From: Rhizobium favelukesii | GTDB taxonomy: Bacteria; Pseudomonadota; Alphaproteobacteria; Rhizobiales; Rhizobiaceae | Reading direction: 5' to 3' | Length of the DNA stretch: 64,000 bases | Assembly (NCBI RefSeq): GCF_000577275.2 | Contig: NZ_HG916852.1 | Location: 4,040,001-4,104,000, forward strand | In this document: positions 47,398-58,550 of the stretch, one piece after another | Position numbering within the stretch: the stretch's first letter is position 1 | Layout: the number at the start of each line of letters is the position of its first letter | Notes under the pieces: generated by a model | The model's input: only the letters and a program-made list of their open reading frames with translations | Database searches by the model: none | Told to the model about the DNA's origin: nothing | Program-made: the position numbers and the translations under genes

Positions 47398-48853
47398 GGC
47401 GCCGCCAATCGTCTGTTCCAGTCGCCTCAACAATACGATGCGGCTGACGGCGCTGGATGAGGCGGCAGAAGCCCTCAATCTGAGAAAGAGTATGGGCGTC
47501 GCCGAGGCCCGCGCCATCTACCCCAAGCTCGATGTGATTGAGGACGACCCGGCCGCCAACCGACGCTTCCTGGAAGCGATTGCCGACTGGTGTGATCGCT
47601 ATACCCCGCTTGTCGCGCTCGACAGGGTTGACGGCCTGTTTCTCGACATCACCGGCTGTGCCCATCTGTTCGGCGGCGAGACGGCACTTCTCAAGGATAT
47701 TCTCGCCAGACTTTTCCAGATGGGGATTGACGCACGCGGCGCCGTCTCTTCGTCGCCGGGATTGTCCTGGGCTATCAGCCGTTTCGGTCCAGGCGGGATC
47801 ATCGAACACGGGGAAGCCGAGCAAGCTCTGGCCTCTTTGCCGGTCGCGGCCCTCCGCCTCCAAGAAGAAATCGTGGGCGCCCTGAATAAAATGGGGCTCA
47901 AATATGTGGGCGACCTGCTGGACGCACCACGCGCCCCGCTTGCCCGCCGCTTCGGAGGAGCCTTGCTCTTGAGGCTCGATCAGGCGCTTGGGACAGATGA
48001 AGAGCCTGTATCTCCGCGGCTGCCAGTCGCGAGCCTCTCGGTCGAACGTCGCCTGATCGAACCGATCGGAGCCGAAGACGATATTCTCGCGCTCACCGGT
48101 CAGGTCGCTGTCTCCCTGAAGCCCTCGCTGGAAGCCCGTGGCGTCGGAGGTCGTATCTTCGAACTGGTCCTGTTCCGCGTCGATGGAAAGGTTTTCCGTA
48201 TTTCCGCAGGGACGGCCCAGCCCCTGAGAGAGCCCAAGCGTATCGCCGCTCTCTTTGCTGAGCGCCTGCAGGCAATCCACGATGATTTCGATGCAGGCTA
48301 CGGATTCGAAATCCTTCGTCTCAACGTGCTCCTCCACGAAGATTTCGTGACGTCGCAAGGCGACTTCGAAGCTTGCCAACAAAAGGATGCATCGCTTGCT
48401 GCCTTCGTGGATCGGGTTTCCGCCCGCCTTGGGCAAGACTGCCTGCAGACCTTTCAATTGCGGGAAAGCCACGTTCCGGAAAGAGCCGTCATTGCCGTAC
48501 CCGTAATCGATCACCTATCCGCGCCAGAGATCAGGGAAGGACATCCTCCACCGGCCAGGAGCGAGCGGCCTATCCGATTGCTGCGCAAGCCGGAACGAAT
48601 GGACGCCTTTGCCGTCGAAGTCCCCGATGGTGCACCCGCCAGCTTTTGCTGGCGACGCATGCAGCATCGGGTCCTGAAGAGCGAAGGGCCTGAACGGCTG
48701 GCAATGGAATGGTGGCTCGATGGGTCGGATGCGCGGGATAGGGATTATTTCCGTATCGAAGACGAGCAGGGACGCCGCTTCTGGATCTATCGGCATGGTC
48801 ACTATGAGCGTGACGCAACACAGAACTGGTACATGCATGGAGTTATTGCCTGA
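47243..48853 (+). CDS. imuB: ImuB, inactive Y-family-like SOS mutagenesis factor
   Basis: A 536-residue DinB/UmuC-fold protein that bridges the beta clamp, ImuA and DnaE2. The palm region reads [16 protein letters not shown], then [15 protein letters not shown]. The catalytic acidic pairs of true Y-family polymerases are missing, as in known ImuB. The C-terminus is a separate helical region. ATG 47243 is used, inside imuA; conserved ImuB sequence begins before the imuA stop, so the overlap is real and not a misplaced start. TGATG couples it to dnaE2. Confidence 0.92.
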   Translation: MTAVFLPSPDQPTLAFQTNAQRILALHFPHLPTDRIARKKWGLSWRSRGRPEAPPIVCSSRLNNTMRLTALDEAAEALNLRKSMGVAEARAIYPKLDVIEDDPAANRRFLEAIADWCDRYTPLVALDRVDGLFLDITGCAHLFGGETALLKDILARLFQMGIDARGAVSSSPGLSWAISRFGPGGIIEHGEAEQALASLPVAALRLQEEIVGALNKMGLKYVGDLLDAPRAPLARRFGGALLLRLDQALGTDEEPVSPRLPVASLSVERRLIEPIGAEDDILALTGQVAVSLKPSLEARGVGGRIFELVLFRVDGKVFRISAGTAQPLREPKRIAALFAERLQAIHDDFDAGYGFEILRLNVLLHEDFVTSQGDFEACQQKDASLAAFVDRVSARLGQDCLQTFQLRESHVPERAVIAVPVIDHLSAPEIREGHPPPARSERPIRLLRKPERMDAFAVEVPDGAPASFCWRRMQHRVLKSEGPERLAMEWWLDGSDARDRDYFRIEDEQGRRFWIYRHGHYERDATQNWYMHGVIA

Positions 48854-51800
48854 TGCCCGCGTTCTTCGAGATCGGCGCCAAGACCAATTTTTCGTTTCTG
48901 GAGGGTGCATCCAAGCCCGAAGAAATGATCGTCCAGGCTGCAGTTCTGAAGCTTGGAGGACTTGGCATTGCCGACCGCAATTCGGTTGCAGGCGTTGTCA
49001 GGGCGCATGCCCAGTCAAAGGCGATCCAACAGAAATTCGAGCGAATGAAAGCCGGGCTTCTGGAGGAGCATGAAAAGAAGGACGTCATTCTCGATCCGAT
49101 CCGTTTTCAGCCGGGCGTCCGCCTGGTCTTCGCGGATGGAACGCCGGAGATCCTTGCCTATCCGCAGGATCGCAAAGGCTGGGCACATCTCTGCCGATTG
49201 CTGAGCGCTGGCAACCTAAGAGCCGAAAAGGGAAAGTGCATCCTGACGGAAGCGGATCTGATGGAATGGGGGGACAACATGATGCTCGCGCTCGTTCCCG
49301 ATCCGTCCATTGCCGATGATGGCAATCACGCGGCGTTCGAAGCCTGCTTGGAACGCTTCCGAAAGCGTTTCCGAAAAAAATTCCACATGGCGCTCGCCCC
49401 CGCCTACGACGGCCGCGACAAGCGCATGTTCGCGACCATCTCCATGCTGGCCGACCGCAATCGCATCCCGCTGATCGCCACCAACCAGCCGCTCTACCAC
49501 GACGCCAGCCGTCGCCCCCTCGCTGACATCGTAACATCGATCCGGGAACACGTTCCGATTCCCCAGGCCGGCTTTCATCTCGCGCCGAATGCCGAGCGCT
49601 ATCTCAAGGAGGGGGACGAAATCCTGCGGCTCTTCAGAGACTGTTCGCATGCCATAACCAACACGGAAAAGTTCTTTGGCAGCCTTTCGTTTTCACTTGA
49701 CGAACTGGAACACAACTATCCCCCCGAGAATGACGAGGGGGAGACGCCTTATGAAACCCTGGAACGCCTTACCAAAACCGGCGCGGCAAAACGCTTCCCC
49801 GGCGGCATACCGGAGAAAGTCCGGCGGAACATCGAATACGAACTGAGCCTCGTTCGCCAGAAGCAATATGAACCATACTTCCTGACGGTCCACCGGATCA
49901 TCCAACACGCTCGCCATGAGAAGAAGATCCTCTGCCAGGGTCGCGGCTCTGCGGCAAACTCGGTCATTTGCTATTGCCTTGAAATAACGGAGGTCAATCC
50001 GGAGAAGAGCACGCTGCTCTTCGATAGATTTCTGTCGATGGATCGTGACGAGCCCCCGGATATCGATGTCGATTTTGAACACGAGAGGCGCGAAGAGGTC
50101 ATCCAGCATATCTACGAGAAATACGGCAAGGAACATGCCGGCCTGACGGCAGGGGTGACGACCTACCGCACCCGGTCCGCCGGACGCGAAGTCTCGAAAG
50201 CCTTTGGCCTTTCGGAGGACGTCCAGTCCGCGATTGGCAGTCTGGTCTGGGGTTGGTCGGAGGAGAAACTATCCGAGCGGGAGGCAAAGGCCGCCGGGCT
50301 CGACATTTTCGACCCCATGACTAAGAACGTGCTGAAATACGCATCGGAACTTCTTGGCTTTCCCCGCCACCTCACCCAGCATGTCGGAGGCTTCGTCATC
50401 ACCAGGGACAGGCTGGATGAAGTCGTTCCAATCATGAAGACGGCAATGCCGGGGCGCTACATGGTCGAGTGGGACAAGGATGACCTCGACAATCTGAAGA
50501 TCCTCAAGGTCGACATTCTGGCGCTTGGAATGCTGACCGCACTGAAGCGGGCATTCGATCTGCTTCTCCTGCATTACGACGTCAAGAAGACGCTTGCCGA
50601 TCTCGGCAACGACAAGCATGAAGACGAAGAGCCCGTCTACGAGATGATATGCCGGGCCGATACGCTTGGCGTCTTCCAGATCGAGAGCCGGGCGCAGATG
50701 AGTATGCTACCGCGCCTGAAGCCCAAAAAATTCTACGACCTCGTCATCGAGGTCGCCATCGTTCGGCCCGGCCCCATCCAGGGCGACATGGTCCACCCAT
50801 ACCTGAAACGCAGAGAAGAAAAGGCGCGCGGTATCCCAATAGCATATCCAAGCAAGGAGTTGGAAAGTGTCCTGGAGCGAACGCTTGGCGTACCGCTCTT
50901 TCAGGAACAGGCGATGCAAATCGCGATCACAGCGGCTGATTTCATGCCGGCCGAAGCCGATCAGCTGAGGCGGGCCATGGCGACCTTCAAACGGACGGGC
51001 ACCATCGGCAATTTCGAGAAGCGATTCATTGAGGGCATGGTTAAGAAACAATACCCGCGCGATTTCGCCCAGCAATGCTTCAATCAGATAAAGGGTTTTG
51101 GCGAATACGGTTTCCCGGAAAGCCACGCCGCCTCATTCGCGCTACTCGTCTACGCCTCGTCCTGGGTAAAGGCTTACTATCCCGACGTCTTCTGCGCCGC
51201 GATGCTGAATTCGCAGCCGATGGGCTTTTATGCCCCCGCCCAGCTCGTCAGGGATGCCCGGGAACATGGCGTTGAGATCAGGCCGGTCGATATCAACGAG
51301 TCGAACTGGGATTGTCTGCTGGAAGAGGCCGAATTCGACAAAGGCGCAATTGATTTCCGGTATGCCGCCATGCGGGAGGTCATCCAGACAATGCGAGCGG
51401 TTCGGCTTGGGTTTCGGCAGATAAAAGGGCTGTCGGAAGCGAACATGCAGCAGCTGGTCGCCAACAAAGGCAAGGGCTATTCCTCGATCCGCGATCTCTG
51501 GCTGCGGTCGGGCCTGCAAAAGGCAGATATAGAGCGACTTGCCGATGCAGATGCCTTTCAATCCATCGGACTGTCGCGGCGGGAGGCACTCTGGGCTGTG
51601 CGGGCGCTCGATGCGAAGAGTGCTGCCGAAAAGCTCCCTCTGTTCGACCAGGTAAGCCACATCGACCTGCAGGTCGAGCCTGAAACACAGCTGCCGGAAA
51701 TGCTGCCAGGCGAACAGGTCATTGAGGACTACCGTTATCTCTCGCTCTCCTTGAAGGGCCACCCCGTCTCATTCCTTCGCGATGAATTCCGCAAAGCCGG

Positions 51801-52281
51801 GGTCGTTCGGAATGTCGATCTTCTCACCGTCCCGAACGGCACAAGGGTGACGATCGCCGGCCTGGTCTTGGTGCGTCAGCGACCGGGCTCGGCCAAGGGC
51901 GTCATCTTCATGACATTGGAAGACGAGACGGGCGTTGCCAACGCCATTGTCTGGAAGAAGGCATTCGAAAGATACCGCGCGATCGTCATGGGAGCACGGC
52001 TCGTGAAGATTCATGGCAAGCTTCAGAGCCAGAGCGGCGTGATCCACACTGTCGTTGACCATATCGAGGATATGACGCATGCGCTTGGTATCCTGCAGAA
52101 GGAAGCCCGTCGATTCGGCGTTAGCGATCGTTCGGATGAAGCGCTGAATCCGACAATGGATCCTCGCCAAAGGAAAATCGCAAACTCACTTGAAAAGGCA
52201 GTCATGGAGAAGAGGCTGATTTCAAGCAGCCTTTCTGGAGAAACAACTCAAGTCATGCCGAAAGGCCGCAATTTTCATTGA
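48853..52281 (+). CDS. dnaE2: Error-prone DNA polymerase DnaE2
   Basis: C-family DNA polymerase for damage-induced translesion synthesis. The 1142-residue product has an N-terminal PHP domain ([22 protein letters not shown], then [17 protein letters not shown]), a palm with the catalytic [12 protein letters not shown] at about residue 398, and QGRGSAANS nearby. A C-terminal OB-fold region ([29 protein letters not shown]) follows. It lacks the extra length of replicative DnaE1. It starts one base into the imuB stop, completing the LexA-controlled operon. Confidence 0.96.
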   Translation: MPAFFEIGAKTNFSFLEGASKPEEMIVQAAVLKLGGLGIADRNSVAGVVRAHAQSKAIQQKFERMKAGLLEEHEKKDVILDPIRFQPGVRLVFADGTPEILAYPQDRKGWAHLCRLLSAGNLRAEKGKCILTEADLMEWGDNMMLALVPDPSIADDGNHAAFEACLERFRKRFRKKFHMALAPAYDGRDKRMFATISMLADRNRIPLIATNQPLYHDASRRPLADIVTSIREHVPIPQAGFHLAPNAERYLKEGDEILRLFRDCSHAITNTEKFFGSLSFSLDELEHNYPPENDEGETPYETLERLTKTGAAKRFPGGIPEKVRRNIEYELSLVRQKQYEPYFLTVHRIIQHARHEKKILCQGRGSAANSVICYCLEITEVNPEKSTLLFDRFLSMDRDEPPDIDVDFEHERREEVIQHIYEKYGKEHAGLTAGVTTYRTRSAGREVSKAFGLSEDVQSAIGSLVWGWSEEKLSEREAKAAGLDIFDPMTKNVLKYASELLGFPRHLTQHVGGFVITRDRLDEVVPIMKTAMPGRYMVEWDKDDLDNLKILKVDILALGMLTALKRAFDLLLLHYDVKKTLADLGNDKHEDEEPVYEMICRADTLGVFQIESRAQMSMLPRLKPKKFYDLVIEVAIVRPGPIQGDMVHPYLKRREEKARGIPIAYPSKELESVLERTLGVPLFQEQAMQIAITAADFMPAEADQLRRAMATFKRTGTIGNFEKRFIEGMVKKQYPRDFAQQCFNQIKGFGEYGFPESHAASFALLVYASSWVKAYYPDVFCAAMLNSQPMGFYAPAQLVRDAREHGVEIRPVDINESNWDCLLEEAEFDKGAIDFRYAAMREVIQTMRAVRLGFRQIKGLSEANMQQLVANKGKGYSSIRDLWLRSGLQKADIERLADADAFQSIGLSRREALWAVRALDAKSAAEKLPLFDQVSHIDLQVEPETQLPEMLPGEQVIEDYRYLSLSLKGHPVSFLRDEFRKAGVVRNVDLLTVPNGTRVTIAGLVLVRQRPGSAKGVIFMTLEDETGVANAIVWKKAFERYRAIVMGARLVKIHGKLQSQSGVIHTVVDHIEDMTHALGILQKEARRFGVSDRSDEALNPTMDPRQRKIANSLEKAVMEKRLISSSLSGETTQVMPKGRNFH

Positions 52282-52451
52282 GGACAGCTCATCAAGCTGC
52301 GACCTACTGGATTGCATCATACCTGAAGAGCTTCCTTTTCATTTTCGCAACATGCGACGAATGGTCTAGTCCACGGTTCGATTTTTTCTTGACACTCGCC
52401 GTCTTCTTTTGCAGAAAAGACGATAGTGAATGTCATGTTTGGAATGACGCC

Positions 52452-52763
52452 GTGCTTGTCTGCAGCTGCAACTACATAACTGATCACGAAATCCGGGAAG
52501 TCATCAACGAGCTTCTCGAGCAGGACTGTTGGCAGCTCATCGTGCCTGCAAAGGTATACCACGCCATGGAAAAACGGGGCCGCTGCTGTGGCTGCTTCCC
52601 GAACGTGGTCGATATTATCATCCAGACAACCGAGGAATATCACGCCCGTCACCACTCGACGGAAGACGAAATATTTGATTTCATGTCCCGCCTGAGAAAA
52701 TTCCATGAAGAAACCAGGAGAGTGGACATTGAAAGGCGACAAAAAAGTCATCGAGCGGCTTAA
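52452..52763 (+). CDS. bfd: Bacterioferritin-associated ferredoxin
   Basis: 2Fe-2S protein that reduces the bacterioferritin core to release iron. The 103-residue product begins [21 protein letters not shown], with Cys-x-Cys and later RCCGCFPNV to complete the cluster ligands. GTG at 52452 with GGAA about 8 bases upstream gives the family N-terminus; an upstream in-frame extension is unsupported. The gene overlaps the bfr start by 35 bases. A TTGACA lies at 52389, about 60 bases upstream, and an imperfect dyad CGTCTT/AAAAGACG follows it, a possible Fur/Irr/RirA-class site. Confidence 0.9.
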   Translation: MLVCSCNYITDHEIREVINELLEQDCWQLIVPAKVYHAMEKRGRCCGCFPNVVDIIIQTTEEYHARHHSTEDEIFDFMSRLRKFHEETRRVDIERRQKSHRAA

Positions 52764-53214
52764 CGAGGCCCTCTTTCTCGAACTCGGCGCCGTAAACCAA
52801 TACTGGGTCCATTACCGACTTCTTGAAGATTGGGGCTATACCAAGCTTGCCAAGAGGGAACGGGCGGAATCCATCGAGGAAATGCATCACGCCGACCGCC
52901 TGGTCGCACGCATCATCTTCCTCGAAGGTCATCCCAACCTCCAGACCCTTGCACCGCTTCGCATCGGCCAGAACGTCAAGGAAGTTCTGGAAGCCGATCT
53001 TGCCGGCGAATACGATGCGCGTACCGCCTACAAGAAATCACGCGACATCTGTCATGAGGCCGGCGACTATGTCTCGATGAAGCTGTTCGAGGAGCTTCTG
53101 GCCGACGAGGAAGGTCACATCGACTTCCTCGAAACGCAGCTCGATCTGCTCGGCAAGATCGGCGAATCGAAGTACGGCCAGCTCAACGCCGACTCCGCCG
53201 ACGAGGCCGAATAA
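52729..53214 (+). CDS. bfr: Bacterioferritin
   Basis: Haem-binding 24-subunit iron store of 161 residues. All ferroxidase ligands are in place (E18, E51, H54, E94, E127, H130), and the haem ligand is M52 in EEMHH. The start is TTG at 52729, giving [26 protein letters not shown], with AGGAG eight bases upstream. An in-frame ATG at 52705 lacks a ribosome site. The start lies inside the 3' end of bfd, so translation of the two is likely coupled. Confidence 0.97.
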   Translation: MKGDKKVIERLNEALFLELGAVNQYWVHYRLLEDWGYTKLAKRERAESIEEMHHADRLVARIIFLEGHPNLQTLAPLRIGQNVKEVLEADLAGEYDARTAYKKSRDICHEAGDYVSMKLFEELLADEEGHIDFLETQLDLLGKIGESKYGQLNADSADEAE

Positions 53215-53250
53215 GATCGCCAATGACCGGCAGCCTTGGCCGCCGGTCGT

Positions 53251-53784
53251 TCACTCTGCGGCACTCAGGTCAGCCAGGTGCCTGAACTCATCGACGACCT
53301 GCTCGTAGACAGCCCGTTTGAAGGGCACGATGAGACCGGGCAGGCTTTCCATCGGCTTCCAATCCCAGGCATCGAATTCAGCGGCATGGCCCCCAGGTGG
53401 CGGATTGATCGCGATCTCGCTCTCGTCTCCATCGAAACGGAACGCGAACCAGCGCTGTGTTTGGCCGCGGAACTTTCCCTTCAGCCCGATGCCGACCAAT
53501 TGCGGCGGCAAATCGTAGTTGATCCAGTTCTTGGCTTCCGCGAGCAGCGTCACAGTGCGAATCCCTGTTTCCTCGTAAAGTTCGCGGTAGGCGGCCTGGA
53601 GCGGATCCTCGCCCTTGTCCATGCCGCCCTGCGGCATCTGCCAAAGCTGCGGCGATCCATCATACTCGGAATTCTCTTCCGGAATCCTTCGCCCCGCCCA
53701 TACGAGGCCCTGGCGGTTGAGGATCATAACGCCGACGCAGGGGCGATACGGAAGGTCCTCGGCTTTAGCGATCGGCTTGCTCAT
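53251..53784 (-). CDS. rppH: RNA pyrophosphohydrolase (Nudix)
   Basis: Removes pyrophosphate from the 5' end of mRNA, opening the route to RNase E decay. The 177-residue product has the Nudix box [23 protein letters not shown] (GX5EX7REUXEEXGU satisfied), the N-terminal [18 protein letters not shown], and W-Q-M-P-Q-G-G. It is the most downstream gene of the ctpA-containing leftward operon, 13 bases after the YibQ-like gene. Confidence 0.94.
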   Translation of the reverse strand: MSKPIAKAEDLPYRPCVGVMILNRQGLVWAGRRIPEENSEYDGSPQLWQMPQGGMDKGEDPLQAAYRELYEETGIRTVTLLAEAKNWINYDLPPQLVGIGLKGKFRGQTQRWFAFRFDGDESEIAINPPPGGHAAEFDAWDWKPMESLPGLIVPFKRAVYEQVVDEFRHLADLSAAE

Positions 53785-53797
53785 CGGCTCTCTCTAT

Positions 53798-55003
53798 TCA
53801 AGGCCTTTTGGGATCGTTGGTCAGCGCGGCAACACCGACAATCTCAATTCCTCGCATGGCGGCTTCCTGCGTCCATTGCGCGATGGCATCAATGCTCTCA
53901 TCAAAGGCGGCGGCAACGCCGATTGCCTGGCCATTGCGCTTTGCGACGCGTTCAAGTTCGTCCAGCTTCCCGATGATGGCGTTCACGTCAAGCTGCTTGT
54001 CCAGCTGTACATCGGCAAAGGCATAGGGCATCTCCGTCCCCTTTGCGATCACCGCGGTCTTGGTCTGGGCCGAGGTTCCGTCGTCAAGAAACAGCAGCCC
54101 GCGCTTTCCGATATCTCGCATGACCGGCTCCATGGCGTTCGGGTCGGCAAGGAAGCGGCCACCCTGATAGTTCATGATGCCCGTATAATTGGTGATCTCG
54201 CCCATCGCCCGGTGCAGGCTTTCAATATTCTTCGCAACCGACTTCGACGTCAGAAGCGTGTCGGGTCCGGGATCGTTCGCCGGGTAATCAAAAGGCTCGA
54301 ATGGAACCTGCAGCAGGATCTCGTGGCCACCGCGGCGCGCTTCCTGCATCCAGCGCTGCAAACTGTTGCCGCTGGCGGCAAACGCGAACGTGACCTCCTC
54401 CGGCAATTGCTGGATGGCCCGCTGTGTACCGGTCTGGCTAAGTCCGAGGCCACTGACGACGATAGCGATGCGTGTTCCGTGCGCACCGGACCATGGTCGC
54501 GCATACTGGTCCATCGGGCGACGCCCGTCCGGCCCGACGATCGGCAGCCGTCCCAACTGCGTCTCTTCCAGAAGGGTGTCATTCGGTATCGCCGCCATCC
54601 GTGGATCCTGCCCGACCTGCGAGGCATCGACCAACACCGGGCCATTGCCGTCGCGTTGTCTCGGAGAGTACTTCGTGACGACAGATCCGTCGCCTGCGAC
54701 CATCTGCTCTACATTCGCACCCGATCTTGGATTGGAAGACACCACGCCATTGGGAGCAGCAGCGGATGGAGATTGCGGCGGCACCTGGTTCGGAGCGGCG
54801 TCTGAAGGTGGCGCGGCCGTCTGGTCTTGCGCCGACGGCGCCTCCCGCTTCAACCCGTCGCCGCGAAACGCCGTATAGAGAGACGAAGCCCCAATCAGGA
54901 CGAGGCAAATCCCGGCCACAACACGACCCGTACGCAGAATGCCGGGCCGCTGGCGCCTGGCCTTGCGATTCTGTCCCAGAGGTGCGTGCAAATCGGTATT
55001 CAA
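53798..55003 (-). CDS. YibQ-like divergent polysaccharide deacetylase family protein
   Basis: A 401-residue protein with one N-terminal membrane segment (about residues 24-45), a low-complexity Pro/Ala linker (about 50-120) and a C-terminal divergent polysaccharide-deacetylase domain (PF04748 type). That domain includes TRIAIVVSGLGLSQTGTQRAIQQLP, then GGHEILLQVPFEPFDYPANDPG and NYQGGRFLADPNAMEP. The fold suggests periplasmic cell-wall or glycan work; no substrate is established. It is between ctpA and rppH in the same operon, as in related genomes. Confidence 0.86.
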   Translation of the reverse strand: MNTDLHAPLGQNRKARRQRPGILRTGRVVAGICLVLIGASSLYTAFRGDGLKREAPSAQDQTAAPPSDAAPNQVPPQSPSAAAPNGVVSSNPRSGANVEQMVAGDGSVVTKYSPRQRDGNGPVLVDASQVGQDPRMAAIPNDTLLEETQLGRLPIVGPDGRRPMDQYARPWSGAHGTRIAIVVSGLGLSQTGTQRAIQQLPEEVTFAFAASGNSLQRWMQEARRGGHEILLQVPFEPFDYPANDPGPDTLLTSKSVAKNIESLHRAMGEITNYTGIMNYQGGRFLADPNAMEPVMRDIGKRGLLFLDDGTSAQTKTAVIAKGTEMPYAFADVQLDKQLDVNAIIGKLDELERVAKRNGQAIGVAAAFDESIDAIAQWTQEAAMRGIEIVGVAALTNDPKRP

Positions 55004-55084
55004 ACTTCTTTTCCGCTTCAGAATCAGGACAGCAAAAAGGCGTCAGGCCGGATACACCATTCGGCCTGACGCCTAAAATTGCAA

Positions 55085-56407
55085 TTACTTGGCGCTGACG
55101 GCCTTGTCCGGATTGGGCGGGAAGGACGGATCAGTCTTCTTGCCGCGAAGCAGGTCAAGTGCGTAGTTGAGCTGGACGTCGTCCTTCGGATCCGGAGGAA
55201 CATAGGCAACGGAACCGGAGCCCTCGTCCGTCTCGCTCTTACCCTTGATGTGCCCGCGCAGGCTGGACTCGCCTTCCGTGACCATCTTGCCCTTGAGGTC
55301 ATCCGGAAGGGGCTCCTCAACCTTGATATCAGGCGTGATGCCTGTGCCTTGGATCGAGCGGCCCGATGGCGTGTAGTACAGCGCCGTCGTCAGTCGCAGC
55401 GCTCCGTTTTCGCCGAGTGGGATGATCGTCTGAACCGACCCCTTGCCGAACGAGCGCGTACCGAGAACGGTGGCGCGGCGCAGATCCTGCAACGCACCGG
55501 CAACGATTTCCGAAGCAGATGCCGAACCGCCGTTGATAAGCACGATCACTGGCTTTCCATCGGTCAGGTCGCCCGGCCCGGCGTTGAAGCGGCGGGTCTC
55601 GTCCGCATTGCGGCCACGGGTGGAAACCACTTCGCCACGCTGCAGCAGCGCATCCGATACCTGGATTGCCTGATCGAGCAGACCGCCAGGGTTCAGACGC
55701 AGGTCGAGGACGTAGCCCTTCAGCTTGTCGGCTGGAACCGTCTTCTTGATCTTCTCGATCGCTTTTTCAAGATCGGGGTAGGTCTTTTCCGTAAACGAGA
55801 TAACGCGCAGGTAGCCGACATCGTCCTCGACGCGCGACTTGACTGCCTGAACCGCGACGACGTCGCGAACGATCGTCAACTCGATCGGTTTATCAGCACC
55901 CTTGCGGATCAGAGTGAGCTTGATAGGCGTGTTGACCGGGCCACGCATCTTTTCGACTGCATCTTCCAGCTTCAGGCCGCGGACCGACTGACCATCGATC
56001 TCGGAGATGTAATCACCAGCAAGCACGCCGGCCTTGGCTGCGGGCGTGTCGTCGATCGGGGTGATGACCTTGACAAGCTCGTCTTCCATAGTGACCTCGA
56101 TGCCGAGGCCGCCGAATTCGCCCTTCGTCTGGGTCTGCATATCGGCTGCATCCTTGGCATTCATGTAGCTCGAATGCGGATCCAGCGATGAAAGCATGCC
56201 GTTGATGGCATTTTCGATGAGCTTGTCCTCGGCCGGCGGTGTCACATACTGCGCGCGCACGCGCTCAAAGACGTCACCAAAAACGGAAAGCTCCTTGTAA
56301 GTGGAGGCTCCAGCCGCTTCCGCAGGAACACCCGCCGAATAGATAACGCTCATCGCGGTCGCACCCATCAATGCGCCGACCAGAACAAGAGAAGCCCTAC
56401 GAATCAT
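55085..56407 (-). CDS. ctpA: Carboxyl-terminal processing protease (S41)
   Basis: Periplasmic serine protease of 440 residues. An N-terminal hydrophobic leader is followed by a helical part (FERVRAQYVTPPAEDKLIENAINGMLSSLDPHSSYM), a PDZ domain (about residues 95-175, GGLGIEVTMEDELVKVITPI) and the S41 catalytic core. The nucleophile Ser is in NGGSASASEIVAGAL and the general-base Lys in SFGKGSVQT. AAAGG precedes the ATG at 56407. It overlaps the envC 3' end by 11 bases. It probably trims cell-wall or envelope proteins with EnvC. Confidence 0.95.
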   Translation of the reverse strand: MIRRASLVLVGALMGATAMSVIYSAGVPAEAAGASTYKELSVFGDVFERVRAQYVTPPAEDKLIENAINGMLSSLDPHSSYMNAKDAADMQTQTKGEFGGLGIEVTMEDELVKVITPIDDTPAAKAGVLAGDYISEIDGQSVRGLKLEDAVEKMRGPVNTPIKLTLIRKGADKPIELTIVRDVVAVQAVKSRVEDDVGYLRVISFTEKTYPDLEKAIEKIKKTVPADKLKGYVLDLRLNPGGLLDQAIQVSDALLQRGEVVSTRGRNADETRRFNAGPGDLTDGKPVIVLINGGSASASEIVAGALQDLRRATVLGTRSFGKGSVQTIIPLGENGALRLTTALYYTPSGRSIQGTGITPDIKVEEPLPDDLKGKMVTEGESSLRGHIKGKSETDEGSGSVAYVPPDPKDDVQLNYALDLLRGKKTDPSFPPNPDKAVSAK

Positions 56408-57911
56408 TGCGTGCCTTTCCAGTGTCTTTAGCGGTCCACCAAGGCCGGGAATCGACCGGTTTTCCATCTTTTCGAAATTCAATGTAAAGCGTTGGACGGT
56501 TGGTTTCCAGCGCCAATGCTGTTGCGCTCGCCACTCTTTTTGCGCCCATGGCAGCAAGCGGCTCGCCGGAGAAAACGAACTTGCCCTGGCGCGTGCTGAT
56601 CGTCTCCATTCCGGAGAGGACGAGGTGGTAGCCGTCGCCGGTGTCGAGGATGATCATTTGGCCGTAGCTGCGGAATGCGCCCGCATAGACAACAAGCCCG
56701 TCAGCGGGAGCGGTGACCACCGTTTCCGGATTGGTGGCAAGCGTCATTCCCATCGCCTCATGGCCGGTTCCGTCGGCATCGCCGAACTGGCGGAGGATAT
56801 CGCCTGCCACAGGCAATTCCAGCTTCGCCTTCAATTCTCCGAAGGGATATGCGGGCGCAATGCGGTTTTTATCAGGCACACCGCTCTCTGCGAGCGCCTT
56901 GGCTTGGGCGCGCTGCTCGTCGGTCAAGAGCTTGCGGTTCTCCTCGGCCTGGCGGGCTGCAGCGGCGGCTTCGCGAACCGATGCGATCTCGGTTTCCATC
57001 GATGCGACCAGACCCTCCAGGCTTGTCGCCTTGCTGGCAAGATCTTCCGAGCGTTTCCTCTCCGCATCCAGTTGCGCGGCGCTGCTGCGGCTCAGCTTTT
57101 CGTTCTCGGCGAGAAGCAGGTCCATGCGGCGCTCCTCCTCGATGCTGTTCGTCATCGTTGCGGTGAGGCTGGACTTCTCGGCAGCGCTTGCAGCCTGCAA
57201 CGAAGAAAGGTTGGCGAGATCGGCGGCGAGCTTGTCGGTCTCCTTCCGGATGCCGGGAACCACCGCGCCAAGCAGGATTGCGCTCCGTACCGAGGCAAGC
57301 GCGTCATCAGGCGTGACAAGTAGCGCCGGCGGCGGATTACGCCCCATGCGCTGCAAGGCACCCAGCACCTCGGCCAGCAAGCCGCGCCGTTCATGCAGCG
57401 ACCCCCGAACCGCATCTTCTTTTACGCCCAGATTGGCAAGCTTCTTTTCGCTCTCCAGGATCTGTTTCTCGAGCGACTTACGCCGCGTCGCCGAATCGAT
57501 CAGCGCCTGACGAACACTGCTGGTGCTCTTGTCCAAATCGGCGATGCTCTTCTGAAGCTCGGCAACCTTATCGGACGAGAGGCCAATCGTCTTCGACAAG
57601 GCTTCAAGCTGAGCCCTTGTCTCGTCCCGTTTCTTCGCCAGGTCGGCCGCCGGATCGGCGGGCGGTTGTGCCACCACGGTCGTCGTCGCAGCAGCCGCCC
57701 CGGATGCTGTCGAGGCCGGCGGTCCGGTATCTCTCGACGCGTCCTGCGCGAAGGCGCTGACGGCGAAGGGTCGGTTCGCAATTGCCGTCACAGAGACGCT
57801 CAAGCCTGCGGCCAAGGCCGACAGAATGACGTATTTTTGCTTGAACGCACGTGTCGGCATACGAGCTGCGAGATCCTTTAAAATCGCGCGGAGATTAAGC
57901 TGATTTGGCAT
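56397..57911 (-). CDS. EnvC-like murein hydrolase activator
   Basis: A 504-residue exported protein: hydrophobic leader, a long coiled-coil region (about residues 85-370, rich in E, K, L and Q), then a C-terminal LytM/M23 domain beginning near GHEAMGMTLATNPETVV. The M23 metal ligands are replaced (HEAMGM and YHLVLSGM instead of HxxxD and HxH), as in EnvC, which activates amidases rather than cutting peptidoglycan itself. It is adjacent to ctpA and rlmH in a conserved envelope/translation cluster. Confidence 0.88.
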   Translation of the reverse strand: MPNQLNLRAILKDLAARMPTRAFKQKYVILSALAAGLSVSVTAIANRPFAVSAFAQDASRDTGPPASTASGAAAATTTVVAQPPADPAADLAKKRDETRAQLEALSKTIGLSSDKVAELQKSIADLDKSTSSVRQALIDSATRRKSLEKQILESEKKLANLGVKEDAVRGSLHERRGLLAEVLGALQRMGRNPPPALLVTPDDALASVRSAILLGAVVPGIRKETDKLAADLANLSSLQAASAAEKSSLTATMTNSIEEERRMDLLLAENEKLSRSSAAQLDAERKRSEDLASKATSLEGLVASMETEIASVREAAAAARQAEENRKLLTDEQRAQAKALAESGVPDKNRIAPAYPFGELKAKLELPVAGDILRQFGDADGTGHEAMGMTLATNPETVVTAPADGLVVYAGAFRSYGQMIILDTGDGYHLVLSGMETISTRQGKFVFSGEPLAAMGAKRVASATALALETNRPTLYIEFRKDGKPVDSRPWWTAKDTGKARNDS

Positions 57912-57952
57912 GCTTTGCCAGATCGATTGATGATGCGCGCATACCGCACCGG

Positions 57953-58435
57953 CTAGGGGCGATGATATGGATGGCCCGAAAGGATCGTAACGGCTCGGTA
58001 CAACTGTTCTGCAATCAGCGTGCGAACCAACTGATGCGGCCAGGTCATCTTGCCGAGACAAAGGGTGGCATCGGCAAGGTCGTATAGCGACGGATCGAGA
58101 CCGTCGGCACCGCCGATAGCAATCGTCAGGTCGCGCTTTCCCTGATCGCGATAGTTTCCAAGGAGGCTGGCAAATCCTTCGCTATCCAATGCCTTGCCCC
58201 GCTCGTCCAACAGAATGAGAACGCTCCCATCGGCCAGCGACTTTTGCAGCATCGCCGCTTCGTCACGCTTGCGGGTATCGGCATTCGAGGCACGACTTTC
58301 GGCAACTTCGGCCACGCGGGAGAATTCGAGGCCAACCGCGGGGCCGGCCTTGGCAAAGCGATCGAAATAGCGGGCCGCAAGATCTTTCTCCGGGCCGGAC
58401 TTCAGCCGCCCCACTGCAAAAAGACCAACACGCAT
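57953..58435 (-). CDS. rlmH: 23S rRNA pseudouridine-1915 N3-methyltransferase
   Basis: SPOUT methyltransferase that modifies pseudouridine 1915 of 23S rRNA. The 160-residue product begins MRVGLFAVGRLKSGPEKDLAARYFDRFA. It has the knot segment TIAIGGADGLDPSLYDLADATLCLGKMTWPHQLVRTLIAEQLYRA and ends SGHPYHRP, the RlmH signature. Two adjacent ATGs (58435 and 58438) make the exact start uncertain by one residue. It follows rsfS on the same strand. Confidence 0.96.
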   Translation of the reverse strand: MRVGLFAVGRLKSGPEKDLAARYFDRFAKAGPAVGLEFSRVAEVAESRASNADTRKRDEAAMLQKSLADGSVLILLDERGKALDSEGFASLLGNYRDQGKRDLTIAIGGADGLDPSLYDLADATLCLGKMTWPHQLVRTLIAEQLYRAVTILSGHPYHRP

Positions 58436-58550
58436 CATCCGCTCCCGCAGTTCGGCATAAGGCGACACACACGTGCCGCTGGCCGGGTTCGATCATCCGG
58501 CCAATGAAATGCCGTCTATCAGGCGCCGGACGCAGCGTCCAGGCAGCCTG

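Noticed and set aside
47183..48514. A 443-codon minus-strand frame opposite imuB.
   Set aside because: It lies fully within the coding sequence of imuB and shows no domain or start context.
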